NCBI RefSeq assembly: GCF_030698125.1
Contig: NZ_JAUYNV010000025.1
Span: 1-64,000 of the forward strand
Reading direction: 5' to 3'
From: Methyloversatilis sp.
GTDB lineage: Bacteria > Pseudomonadota > Gammaproteobacteria > Burkholderiales > Rhodocyclaceae
Length of the DNA: 64,000 bases
A program made the translations under genes and the position numbers. Positions 1 to 8,255 of the stretch are shown here, piece after piece; the stretch's first letter is position 1, and each line of letters opens with the position of its first letter. Under the pieces are notes generated by a model that was given only the letters and a program-made list of their open reading frames with translations, ran no database searches and had not been told where the DNA came from.

Positions 1-310
1 GCAGGCTCCTACGAAAACCGCGAAGACTTCACAACTGGCGGCGTTTTTCGTAGGAGCGGACCCCGTCCGCGATGCGCACGTTGATCGCTTGACGTCGCGT
101 GCGTTGAGACCGGATCGCCTGCAGGGCAGGCTCCTACGAAAACCGCGAAGACTTCACAACTGGCGGCGTTTTTCGTAGGAGCGGACCCCGTCCGCGATGC
201 GCACGTTGATCGCTTGACGTCGCGTGCGTTGAGACCGGATCGCCTGCAGGGCAGGCTCCTACGAAGGGCAAGACTGTCGCTGTTTTTCGTAGGGGCCTGC
301 CTCTGCAGGC
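1..310. repeat. Tandem 125-bp repeat containing a REP-like palindrome
   Basis: Positions 1-125 and 126-250 are identical copies of a 125-bp unit. A third, shorter and diverged copy starts at 251 and fades near 310. Each unit holds an inverted repeat whose arms read GCTCCTACGAAAA and its complement, as in REP-type elements, plus a CGCCTGCAGGGCAGGC segment at the unit junction. A relative of the same palindrome lies at 3262-3328. The array begins at the window edge, so the real copy number is unknown. It sits just beyond the 3' end of the SMC-like gene and may act as a transcript end or stabiliser. No convincing gene is visible in it. Confidence 0.85.
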
Positions 311-379
311 GATGCGTGGGTGGATCAACGACCATCTCGATCCTGACTGCGGTGACGCAGCGGCTGCTGTCGCTATGCT

Positions 380-3169
380 TCATTTCGCGCGCTTCAGGAT
401 GCCGATTGGAGGTGCCCAGCTTTCGGTGGGTGACTTCTTGCTGGTGACCAGTGTCAGCTGCGAGGGCGCGAACACGTTGGCGTTGTGCGTCACCGGGGTG
501 GTGATCAGGTATTGCGCGCGGGTGGCGCCGAGGAAGCGGCCGACGCGGTCGATGTTGGCGACGTCCAGATGGGCGAACGGTTCGTCGATGAACACGAAGC
601 CACCGGGTCGCGTGTCATCCATCAGCAGTGCAATCAGCAGGATCAGCGACTTCATCACCTGCTGGCCGCCGGACGCTTCGCCGTCGTTCAGGCCGACCGC
701 GCCCTTGCGGTCGAAGTCGAAGCTCACGTCCAGCCCGGCCTGGGCGAGCGCCAGATCGTCGTTGTCCAGCGGCGGTGCGCCGCAGTCCACACCCACGTTG
801 GCCAGTTCGCCCAGTGCGCGCAGGTTCTTGCCGTACTGGCGCACGGTGGCGCGCAGCTTGGCGATGTAGGCGGCGCGGGCGTCGTCGGTGTGACGGCGGG
901 CGGTGGCGCAGTAGCCCTGGCGGCTGGCGTAGTCCTGTTCGCGCCGCGCAAGATCATCCTTCAGCCGGTCGCGCAGCGTCAGCGCCGACGGGTCGGTGAC
1001 CCAGTCGCCGGTCGCCAGCAGGTCACGCAGCCGACCCAGTTCGCGCCGCGCGGCGCGGGCGTCGCCGTAGCGTTCGGTCAGCTGGGCCAGTTCGCGCGGG
1101 TCGAGCCAGTGCGCCGGCATGCCGCGGCGGCGGGCGCGCAGCGCCACCAGTCGCTGCGCCTGTTCGGTGCGGCGCGGCGTCAGTTGCTGCGTCAGGTCGC
1201 GCAGGCGCGTACCCACCGCATTCAGCTCGCGCCGACGACGGTCGATTTCGGTGTCGATGCCGGTCAGGTTTTCGCGCAGGCGCTCGACCTCGCGCAGCGC
1301 GGCATCGCGCGCGGTGAGGGTCTGGTCGTTGCTCGAACGCGCCCCGGGCAGCGCCGTCCGGGCCTGCGCAAATTCGTTGCTGCGCAGGGCCAGCAGGCTG
1401 GCCGATTGCAGGCCGAGCAGGCGGGCGCGCAGCGCGCTCACCTGTTCGCGTGCCCGGTCCAGCTCCGGGCTGAGCGCGCGGCGCGCGGCATCGAGTCCGG
1501 CGATGTCGCGGCCCAGCTGCTCGATGCGCGCCTGCCGGGCCAGTTCGCCGAAGTGGAATTCGGCCGGGCGGCCGAGGTGACGTGCACCGCGGCGCTCGCG
1601 GTGATAGCCATCGCGGGTGATCCATTCGGTATCGCGCGGCAGGTGACGCGCGGCGTCGGCGCTGTCCACGCGCTGCATGCGGCCCAGCAGGTCGGCGAGC
1701 CAGCGCGGCACCGCGGCGGCGAAGCGCACCACTTCGGCCAGCGAGCCGGCACGCGGTGCGGCCGCGGTTTCGCGATCGGCGACGATGAAGTGGCGAAAGC
1801 GCGCCTGTTCGCCCAGCGCCCAGGCCGCGTGACGGTCGTCTTCGCGCTCCAGCAGCACGAGGTGGCGGTATGGGCGGAGCACGGCTTCCAGCGCGGCCTG
1901 CCAGGCGACGTCGGTCACCTCGACCACGTCGGACAGCACGCAGTGCGCGATGCCGGCTTCATCCAGCTTCGCCCGGAAGGCGCTCACCTCGGCGTCGCCC
2001 GGCGCGCCGCGGCGTTCCTGGGCAGCGCGCAGCTGTTCGGCCTTGTCTTCGAAATGCGCCACCAGCACGCGCTCGTCGCCCGCCAATTTCGCGGCGAGCG
2101 CTTCGGCTGCGGCGTGTTCGCCTTCGAGCGTCAGGGCATCGGCGCCGTGTTCGCTGGCCACCCGCTCGCGCAGCTTGCGTTCCTCGTCGAGCAGCCGCTC
2201 GACATCGCGCAGCGCATCGTGCGCCGCCAACTGGCGCGCTTCCGCCTGCTGCTCGTCGGCGCGCACCTCGGCCAGTGCAGCAACCGCCGTTTCACGTTCG
2301 CTCGTCACCGCGGCGAGTCGCGCCGTCAGCGTGGCCTGTTCGCGGCCCAGCCAGCGCAGATCGTCGCGCAGGCGGGCGAGGTCGCCGCGCTCGTTCGACA
2401 TGTCGCGCGTCAGTTCGGCAACTTCGAGCCGCGGCACGATTTCGGTTTCCAGCGCCAGCACCTCGTCGGCATGCTGCTTCCATTGCCGGTAGTTGTCGGC
2501 TTCGAGGCGCTTGGCTTCGGCCTGTGCGCGCAGCCGTTCGAGGTCGAGGCCGATGCCTTCGAGTTCGCGTTCGGCGCCTTTCTGTTCCTCGCGCGCGGCC
2601 TGGTAGTTGTCCAGCACCTCCTTGTCGCCGAACACGTCGAACACCAGGTCGAGCAGGGCGCGCGGCGAGTATTCGCACAGCTTGTCGGTGTCGCCCTGTT
2701 CCAGCGACAGCACCTTGGCGATCGCCGGGGTCAGCCCGCCCCAGGCGAGGCGGTTCTGGTAGTCGCGCAGGCCGGTCCATTCGCCGCCGGATTCCAGCGT
2801 TTCGATCGCGACATTGCCGTCGAGGATGGCGTAGTCGCGCGTCCAGTCGCCGCTGGCGCGCTTGATGCGGCAGGCCAGCGTCACTTCGTCGTGCACGCAC
2901 GGAAAGAACGGCCGCTTGCCGGTGCCGCTGGCTACATTGGCGACGACCGCGCGTATCCATGCGTAGTCGTGCTCGCCGCGCCGCACGTAGCGCCGGAAGT
3001 CGCGCTTGCCGGAACAGCGCAGCGCGAACAGCGTGCGCAGCGCATCGAGCAGCGTGGTCTTGCCCGAGCCATTCGGCCCGACGATGGTGATGATCTGTGC
3101 ATCGAGCGGCAGCGTGAAGCGCCGCCAGAAATCCCAATGCACCAGTTCGAGTTGCTTGATGTGGAACAT
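380..3169 (-). CDS. SMC-like ATPase of a MukB/MksB/JetC-type condensin
   Basis: 929 residues. The Walker A motif GPNGSGKTT is at about residues 31-39. Long Ala/Glu/Arg-rich coiled coils flank a central hinge-like domain (about 400-560). The ABC signature SGGQQ (about 833) and Walker B FVFIDEPFAHLD (about 858-869, catalytic Glu about 863) sit near the C-terminus. This is SMC/Rad50 architecture: an ATP-driven clamp or loop extruder acting on DNA. The length fits MksB/JetC better than MukB, which is about 1,480 residues. It is the last gene of the minus-strand run that starts with prfB, 242 bp after the KITE-like gene, with palindromes in the gap. No strong Shine-Dalgarno precedes ATG 3169. Assignment to the condensin class rests on motifs plus the two small partner genes upstream; a Rad50/SbcC-like role is the alternative but fits the neighbours less well. 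Confidence 0.85.
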   Translation of the reverse strand: MFHIKQLELVHWDFWRRFTLPLDAQIITIVGPNGSGKTTLLDALRTLFALRCSGKRDFRRYVRRGEHDYAWIRAVVANVASGTGKRPFFPCVHDEVTLACRIKRASGDWTRDYAILDGNVAIETLESGGEWTGLRDYQNRLAWGGLTPAIAKVLSLEQGDTDKLCEYSPRALLDLVFDVFGDKEVLDNYQAAREEQKGAERELEGIGLDLERLRAQAEAKRLEADNYRQWKQHADEVLALETEIVPRLEVAELTRDMSNERGDLARLRDDLRWLGREQATLTARLAAVTSERETAVAALAEVRADEQQAEARQLAAHDALRDVERLLDEERKLRERVASEHGADALTLEGEHAAAEALAAKLAGDERVLVAHFEDKAEQLRAAQERRGAPGDAEVSAFRAKLDEAGIAHCVLSDVVEVTDVAWQAALEAVLRPYRHLVLLEREDDRHAAWALGEQARFRHFIVADRETAAAPRAGSLAEVVRFAAAVPRWLADLLGRMQRVDSADAARHLPRDTEWITRDGYHRERRGARHLGRPAEFHFGELARQARIEQLGRDIAGLDAARRALSPELDRAREQVSALRARLLGLQSASLLALRSNEFAQARTALPGARSSNDQTLTARDAALREVERLRENLTGIDTEIDRRRRELNAVGTRLRDLTQQLTPRRTEQAQRLVALRARRRGMPAHWLDPRELAQLTERYGDARAARRELGRLRDLLATGDWVTDPSALTLRDRLKDDLARREQDYASRQGYCATARRHTDDARAAYIAKLRATVRQYGKNLRALGELANVGVDCGAPPLDNDDLALAQAGLDVSFDFDRKGAVGLNDGEASGGQQVMKSLILLIALLMDDTRPGGFVFIDEPFAHLDVANIDRVGRFLGATRAQYLITTPVTHNANVFAPSQLTLVTSKKSPTESWAPPIGILKRAK

Positions 3170-3261
3170 GGGTGCTCGTCAGCGTGCGTGAGAAGGGAGT
3201 GGGCGGTGGCAGAGAGGGTGGCGGTGATGAGCCGCCTGCCGATGATCGACGGGCGTATCGC

Positions 3262-3328
3262 GGGCAGGGCCCGCTCCTACGAAACGCAAACAACATCGCG
3301 GTTTTCGTAGGAGCCTGCCCTGCAGGCG
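3262..3328. repeat. REP-like palindrome between condensin genes
   Basis: Inverted repeat with arms GGGCAGG..GCTCCTACGAAA and TTTCGTAGGAGCCTGCCC around a roughly 20-nt loop. It is the same family as the 125-bp tandem repeat at the left window edge. It lies in the 242-bp gap between the KITE-like gene and the SMC-like gene, where it could stabilise mRNA or separate expression of the two genes. Confidence 0.75.
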
Positions 3329-3364
3329 ATCGGGACTGTATGCGTCGGCAGGCGGCTGATCACA

Positions 3365-3385
3365 GGCCCTGTCCTGAACAGGGCC
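3365..3385. terminator. Hairpin upstream of the SMC-like gene
   Basis: Perfect 8-bp stem GGCCCTGT/ACAGGGCC with loop CCTGA, 27 bp beyond the stop of the KITE-like gene on the minus strand. No T-run follows, so it is more likely an attenuator or RNA-stability element than an efficient intrinsic terminator. Confidence 0.4.
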
Positions 3386-3411
3386 CATTCCTGCAGTACG
3401 AAACATGCGCA

Positions 3412-4113
3412 TCACGCTTCGGCCTCGTCGTCGTCCGCTGCGGCCGCCAGTTCGAAGGCATTCGCTTCGGGCATGGCGTGGCCGGCGCCGGTCAGCACGT
3501 CGGCCAGCGTGCCGTGGATGACGCGGTCGGCCAGGATGCGGTAGTCGAGCAGCACGTCGAGCAACGGGCCTTCGAACACCAGGCCGTTGCGCCGCTCGAT
3601 GAATCCGAGACGTGACAGCTTGCCGAGTGTGAATCTGAGCTTCGTGATGCCACCGAGCCGGGCACCGAAGTCGGCCACCAGCGAAGCTTCGGTGAGCGCG
3701 CCCGATACCGCGTCGCCATGCTCGACCGGCTGTTCGGCGCCGAACATGTCGTCCTGCCCTTCGTCGTTCAGTGCGCGCCGGCTGACCTGGCGTTCGCGCT
3801 TGGGCAGCACGATGAGCGACCAGATCACCATCAGCCAGGCCAGTTCGTCACGCATCAGCCCGACATTGCTGGCGGCGTATTCGCGTGTCTGGCCGAACAC
3901 CGGCTCGCGCATGTCGTCGGCGATGCCGACCGCGATGTGTGCGGCATAGGGGTTGTCGAACAGCTGCAGGCCGACTGCGGCGAGCCGCTGGTCGAGCGCG
4001 TATCGGAAGCCGTCATCGACCAGGGCGCGGCGCGCCAGCCGGTCGGTGCGCGGCATCGAGCGGTGCGCCAGCAGGCGCGCGGTAAGGGTGCGAAGTTCTG
4101 TTTCCATATCCAT
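3412..4113 (-). CDS. KITE-like accessory subunit (MukE/MksE/JetB-like)
   Basis: 233 residues, no signal peptide. The central segment (about 60-130) is helical. A winged-helix-like C-terminal part (about 140-215) ends in LSRLGFIERRNGLVFEGPLLDVLLDYRIL, a pattern common in MukE/DUF4194-type subunits. Such proteins bind the kleisin and DNA and tune the SMC ATPase. The assignment comes from size, acidity, the wHTH-like segment and position between a kleisin-like gene and an SMC-like gene; sequence similarity alone would be weak. Two adjacent in-frame ATGs (4113 and 4107) are possible starts and neither has a clear Shine-Dalgarno. The gap to the kleisin-like gene is 114 bp with nothing notable in it. 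Confidence 0.65.
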   Translation of the reverse strand: MDMETELRTLTARLLAHRSMPRTDRLARRALVDDGFRYALDQRLAAVGLQLFDNPYAAHIAVGIADDMREPVFGQTREYAASNVGLMRDELAWLMVIWSLIVLPKRERQVSRRALNDEGQDDMFGAEQPVEHGDAVSGALTEASLVADFGARLGGITKLRFTLGKLSRLGFIERRNGLVFEGPLLDVLLDYRILADRVIHGTLADVLTGAGHAMPEANAFELAAAADDDEAEA

Positions 4114-4227
4114 CAGGTCAGAGGACCCGCCGCAGATCGACGCGGCAGGGCCTGGTCAGGGCGGATGACATCGTCGGAACAGCAGCATTTCTCCGCTGTT
4201 GTCGCGTCCATGCAGGGCGCAGACGCT

Positions 4228-5526
4228 TCACGACGCGCCCCTCGGCAGCACTTCGCCGACCGTGATCGCGGCGATGTCGTCGTCAGCCAGCGATTGCAGG
4301 TGTTCGGTGAATCGCACGTCAACGGACAGACGCAGGAAGTCGGCAACCGGGCCGTCGCCGGCTTCGACCGCCGGGTCGCCGCCGGCCCCGGCATCTCGCA
4401 GCAGGGCGAGCAGCGACATGCGGTAGGACGCCTGCGCGAAACCGCTGCCCGGAATCACATCGGCCAGCGCGACCGGGCCGGGCAGGGCGCCAAGGCGATG
4501 CGCGAAACGTTCGAGCAGGTGCAGGTCTTCCGCCGGCGGCGCGGCAGCGACCGGTGCGTCGTCGGGCGCCGGCAGCGCGCTTGCGATGTCGCTGACCGGC
4601 TCGGCGGACAGGGTGGGTTCGGCGCGATCCAGCAGTTCGTGGTCGCCCGCCAGCAGCGTGAGATCGGGGCAGGGTGCGAGTGCGTCGGCCGCCAGCCCGG
4701 CGAGCGCCGCGCTGTCGAGCCGGCGCAGCCAGCCGGCGACGTCCGACGACGAAATGCCCGAGCCGCCCAGCGTCACGCGCTGCGACTCGATCTTGTTCAG
4801 GGCGCGCTGGAAGGAGGCGTCGACCCGGGCCAGACGTGACTGCGCCAGGCCGATGCGCTGTGCCAGACGGGCACGCTCGAACGGCAGGTCGTCATCGGCG
4901 AGCAGGTCGCGCAGCAGCGCAGTGCCCCGTTCCAGCCAGCGGCCGTTGGCATCCAGACGGCGGCGCGCCGCGATGATGCGGAATTCCGACCCGGAGGCGA
5001 TCGCGTCCTCGAAGTGCAGCGTGAGATCGTTCAGCTTGCCCAGCAGGTGCTGCAGCGCGTCGCCGGTGTCGCCATCGACCGCCTGCAGGCCGGCGATCTG
5101 TGCGGTCAAAAAGCCCAGCTCCACATCTTCGTCGCCGGACAGTTCGAGCAGCATGGCCAGTGCTGCGCACGCGTTGCGACCGATATCGGACAGCTGGTAC
5201 TGGCTGTCCACGACGCGCAGCAGGGCGTGGTCGCGCAGGCGGCGCAGCACGGTTTCGAGCTTGACCGGGTCGATGAAGGCGAAACGTGCGCGCAGCGCCT
5301 CGGGCGACCAGCGCGGTGCGTCGGCAGTGCGGCCGATTTCGCCCAGCACCAGCACGCGCAGCAGCACCTCGGCTTCCGAGCCGTGGAACAGCGTGGTGAA
5401 GGCGGACAGCAGGGGCCGGGCGCGCACCAGCCGGTCAAGTTCCGGCAGGTCACCCGGACCGACGCCGGGCGAGAGAAAATCGGCAAAGCCCACCGCAGGG
5501 TCCAGCAGGAAATCGCCCGCGCTCAC
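4228..5526 (-). CDS. Kleisin-like subunit (MukF/MksF/JetA-like)
   Basis: 432 residues, starting at GTG 5526, which overlaps the upstream stop as GTGA. The reading frame stays open upstream as far as 6204, but that part is antisense-like shadow of the neighbouring frame. Residues about 45-130 form a winged-helix-like domain (SEAEVLLRVLVLGEIG..LRRLRDHALLRVV..YQLSDIGRNACAAL). Long amphipathic helices follow (about 130-260, with RIIAARRRLDANGRWLERG), then an acidic Ala/Pro-rich linker (about 310-345) and a small C-terminal domain. This matches kleisins that bridge the SMC heads. Placement in the SMC operon is the strongest support. Ordinary ScpA is unlikely, because ScpA is shorter and pairs with ScpB. 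Confidence 0.6.
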   Translation of the reverse strand: MSAGDFLLDPAVGFADFLSPGVGPGDLPELDRLVRARPLLSAFTTLFHGSEAEVLLRVLVLGEIGRTADAPRWSPEALRARFAFIDPVKLETVLRRLRDHALLRVVDSQYQLSDIGRNACAALAMLLELSGDEDVELGFLTAQIAGLQAVDGDTGDALQHLLGKLNDLTLHFEDAIASGSEFRIIAARRRLDANGRWLERGTALLRDLLADDDLPFERARLAQRIGLAQSRLARVDASFQRALNKIESQRVTLGGSGISSSDVAGWLRRLDSAALAGLAADALAPCPDLTLLAGDHELLDRAEPTLSAEPVSDIASALPAPDDAPVAAAPPAEDLHLLERFAHRLGALPGPVALADVIPGSGFAQASYRMSLLALLRDAGAGGDPAVEAGDGPVADFLRLSVDVRFTEHLQSLADDDIAAITVGEVLPRGAS

Positions 5527-6791
5527 CGGTACAGCTCCAGTTTCGCGAGGCGTGCCTCGATGTCGTCGATCACGGCCTGGTAGGCGGGGGCATCGACGCC
5601 ACCGAAACGCCGGAGAAACTCGTCCTCCGGCATGAATTCGGGCAGGCCGTCGAGCGGCGGCAATACGTCGTCGACCGGCAGTCCGGCCGCAAAGCGCTGT
5701 GCGATGTTGCCGCGGCCCGCGGCAATCTGTTCGCCCAGCCGGGTGCCGGCGCGGTCGGCCAGCAGGTCGGTGAAGGAAAAGCCGCTGCCGACCTGCGCAT
5801 CGCGCACTTCCTTCGACAGGCCGATGGCATCGGCCCAGCCGGCGCCCGCGTGCAGGGCGAGCAGGGCCGACCCGACATAGTGCTGCGACAGATCCTCCCG
5901 CCCGCGCAGGGTCAGGCTCAGCCGCGGCACAGGCAGCCAATCGGCGGCCTGCGGCACCAGATCGCGCGGATGGCGGCCATTGACGAACAGCGCCAGAGCG
6001 AGCACGGCGGACCGTTGTTCCGCCAGGGCGTCGCCATCGCCGGAACGCTGTTCGGCCAGCGCAAACAGCGCCTGCATCGCACGCAGCAGTTCGCTGTCGC
6101 CATCCTTGCGCATGTCCACCACGACCTTCACCAGCGCCTCGTGATAGAAGCCGAGCCGTTCCGCTTCGCCGGCCGGCAGCATCGACTGCACGCCTTCCTT
6201 CCACAGTTCGGTCGACCAGACGTAGTTCAATGCGATGCCCGCCGGGCTGATCTGCACCCGGTCGAGCAGGTCGATGAAACGCTGCGGATCGAGGCCGACG
6301 CCGGCCATCTCGAGCGCCTTCGGCACGGCCCGGCGCACCAGCGGCTGCGCGATGAAGTCAGGCACGGGGAGCTGGCCGATGCGCAGGGTGTCGAGCGTTG
6401 GCTGGCCGGTGTCGGACACCGCCACGCGCGCCTGCACATTGACCCAGCGCGATATCGCCGGCAGTTCGACGCTGGCGGCGATGTTCATTCCGCCGGCGTC
6501 CGGCTGCAGATCAAGCCGGGTCGCCGGCAGCCGGCGGCCCGCTTCATGCGCCAGCAGCTTCAGGTCGGCCGTGTCGAGCCGGATTTCGCTGCGCTGGCCG
6601 GTGCGCAGGCGGCGCGGGTCGTTCAGGGCGAGCTGCTGCAGCAGCTGTTCGGCGGCGGCCGGCGATACCGCCGGCGGCTCGGGCAGTGCCGGATTGGCAT
6701 CAACCATCAGCGACACCGCGCCGATGACGGCGGCCAGTGCAAGCAGCAGCGTCAGCGGCACCAGCCACAGCAGGAACTTCAGCAACTTCAC
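5523..6791 (-). CDS. Membrane-anchored protein of unknown function in the condensin operon
   Basis: 422 residues. I do not recognise a named family. One N-terminal transmembrane or signal segment (about 4-28, very Leu/Ala/Val-rich) has no lipobox Cys, so the rest probably faces the periplasm. Residues 65-160 alternate hydrophobic and polar residues in a beta-rich pattern like lipid-binding LEA/YpmS-type domains. The C-terminal half is helical and carries [20 protein letters not shown] (about 335-355). The GTG start at 6791 overlaps the prfB stop, and the stop at 5523 overlaps the kleisin-like start, so translation is probably coupled on both sides. It occupies the place where Wadjet and some Mks operons carry a nuclease subunit, but shows no TOPRIM-like motif. 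Confidence 0.7.
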   Translation of the reverse strand: MKLLKFLLWLVPLTLLLALAAVIGAVSLMVDANPALPEPPAVSPAAAEQLLQQLALNDPRRLRTGQRSEIRLDTADLKLLAHEAGRRLPATRLDLQPDAGGMNIAASVELPAISRWVNVQARVAVSDTGQPTLDTLRIGQLPVPDFIAQPLVRRAVPKALEMAGVGLDPQRFIDLLDRVQISPAGIALNYVWSTELWKEGVQSMLPAGEAERLGFYHEALVKVVVDMRKDGDSELLRAMQALFALAEQRSGDGDALAEQRSAVLALALFVNGRHPRDLVPQAADWLPVPRLSLTLRGREDLSQHYVGSALLALHAGAGWADAIGLSKEVRDAQVGSGFSFTDLLADRAGTRLGEQIAAGRGNIAQRFAAGLPVDDVLPPLDGLPEFMPEDEFLRRFGGVDAPAYQAVIDDIEARLAKLELYR

Positions 6792-7892
6792 ACGCCCTGC
6801 TTCAGGCTGGCCTGGATGAAGCCGTCGAGGTCGCCATCGAGCACGCCCTGCGTGTTGCCCACTTCGTAATTGGTACGCAGATCCTTGATGCGGCTCTGGT
6901 CGAGCACATAGGAGCGGATCTGGTGACCCCAGCCGATGTCGGTCTTGGAATCTTCCAGCGCCTGCTGTTCGCTCTGCCGCTTGCGCAGCTCGGCTTCATA
7001 CAGGCGCGACTTCAGCATGGCCATCGCCTCGGCGCGGTTGCGGTGCTGGCTGCGATCGCTCTGGCACTGCACGACGATGCCGGACGGCGCGTGCGTGATG
7101 CGGATCGCCGAGTCGGTCTTGTTGATGTGCTGGCCGCCGGCGCCCGACGCGCGGAAGGTATCGACCCGCAGATCGGCCGGGTTGATGTCGATCTCGATCG
7201 AGTCGTCGGCTTCCGGATAGACGAATACGCTGGAAAAACTGGTGTGCCGCCGCGCGCCGGAATCGAAGGGACTTTTGCGCACCAGCCGGTGGATGCCGGT
7301 TTCGGTGCGCAGCGTGCCGTAGGCATATTCGGCGGTCACCTTGATGGTCGCGCTCTTGATGCCGGCCACGTCGCCCTCCGACTCTTCCATCACTTCGACG
7401 TCGAAGCCCTTGCGTTCGCAGTACTTCACGTACATGCGCAACAGCATCGATGCCCAGTCCTGCGCTTCGGTGCCGCCGGCGCCGGCCTGGATTTCGACGA
7501 AGCACGGATTCGGGTCCTGCGGATTGTTGAACATGCGGCGGAATTCGAGGCCTGCCACATCGGCTTCGACCTTCGCCTTGTCGGCTTCGATCGCCACCAC
7601 GGTGTCTTCGTCGGCTTCTTCGCGGGCCAGCTCGAACAGTTCGCTGGCGTCGGCGAGCCGCGCGTCAATCGATTCGATGGCGCGCACGACCGCTTCCAGC
7701 GTGTGCTTTTCCTTGCCCAGTTCCTGCGCGCGCGCGGTGTCGCTCCAGATGCCCGGATCTTCCAGCGCGCGTTCTACCTCTTCGAGCCGCGATGCCTTGG
7801 CATCGAAGTCAAAGGTACCTCCGCAGTTCGCCGGCCCGCGACTGCAGGTCGGTCAGATGATTGGCGATGGCGTTGAGACGTTCTGCTTCCAT
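6788..7892 (-). CDS. prfB: Peptide chain release factor 2, with programmed +1 frameshift
   Basis: Recognises UGA/UAA stop codons and triggers peptide release. The first 27 codons run from ATG 7892 to an in-frame TGA at 7811-7809. Reading continues in the +1 frame from GAC 7810 to the stop at 6788, giving 367 residues, the usual RF2 length. The SPF codon-recognition motif is at about residues 207-209 and the GGQ catalytic motif at about 252-254. In many bacteria lysS follows prfB; here the stop overlaps the start of a membrane protein and the condensin genes follow. Annotation as a 299-residue gene starting at 7687 would lose the N-terminal domain. Confidence 0.97.
7808..7820 (-). promoter_or_regulatory. 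prfB: prfB programmed frameshift site
   Basis: On the minus strand the sequence reads AGG TAC CTT TGA C. The slippery CTT codon is followed by the UGA stop with C in the +4 position, and an AGG Shine-Dalgarno-like triplet sits 3 nt before CTT. This is the classic bacterial autoregulatory signal: low RF2 slows UGA decoding and favours the +1 shift. Confidence 0.95.
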
Positions 7893-8255
7893 GATGTGCG
7901 GGCCCGGAATACGGAAAACCGGTGATTGTACCGGCTGCAGCGGCCGGACACCTTGCCCGGTCCCATTGCAGGTGAGCGCCAGGCGGTGTTACCCCGACCG
8001 GGTCGAGGGCCGACCGGGATGATTTCCCTTGTACCGCGAGGCAGCGGTGCGACACCTTGACGGGAGGTTTTCCCGTTCGGCGGGGTCGCATACGCGTCGC
8101 CCGCTGCCCCCGATTGGCGGATTTCCTGAACCGAAGGCCGCTCGACGGTCTCTATACTGCAGCGCTTCGATCACGTCGTCCCGGTGCCAGGCACGCGCGT
8201 TGGGTTCGATGTGGCCGACAGCAGTCCAATAAGAATGAATCAAGGAGGTAACCCC
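7893..8255. other. Intergenic region between prfB and the beta-propeller gene
   Basis: 363 bp between divergent genes. It must hold promoters for both. A TATACT-like -10 is at about 8153-8158. A sigma-54-like AGGCACG-N4-TTGGG sits at about 8189-8204 with correct spacing but GG in place of GC at -12, so it is weak. A strong AAGGAGG Shine-Dalgarno precedes ATG 8256. No RNA gene or ORF with coding character was seen. Confidence 0.5.

Noticed and set aside
1-310. CRISPR array at the left edge
   Set aside because: The repeat unit is 125 bp, the copies are directly joined with no variable spacers, and no cas gene is near.
485-3310. A 941-residue open frame on the plus strand opposite the SMC-like gene
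   Set aside because: High GC keeps the antisense frame open. It has no recognisable domain, is rich in Gln/Ala/Val typical of shadow translation, and the minus strand carries clear Walker and signature motifs.
380-5526. A complete Wadjet (JetABCD) defence system
   Set aside because: No JetD/MksG-like nuclease gene is present in the operon or beside it. Only the three core condensin-like genes can be supported.
5527-6204. Upstream extension of the kleisin-like gene
   Set aside because: The extra 225 residues are Arg/Gly/Ala-rich and lie in another frame of the membrane-protein gene. The GTG at 5526 overlapping the previous stop explains the start better.
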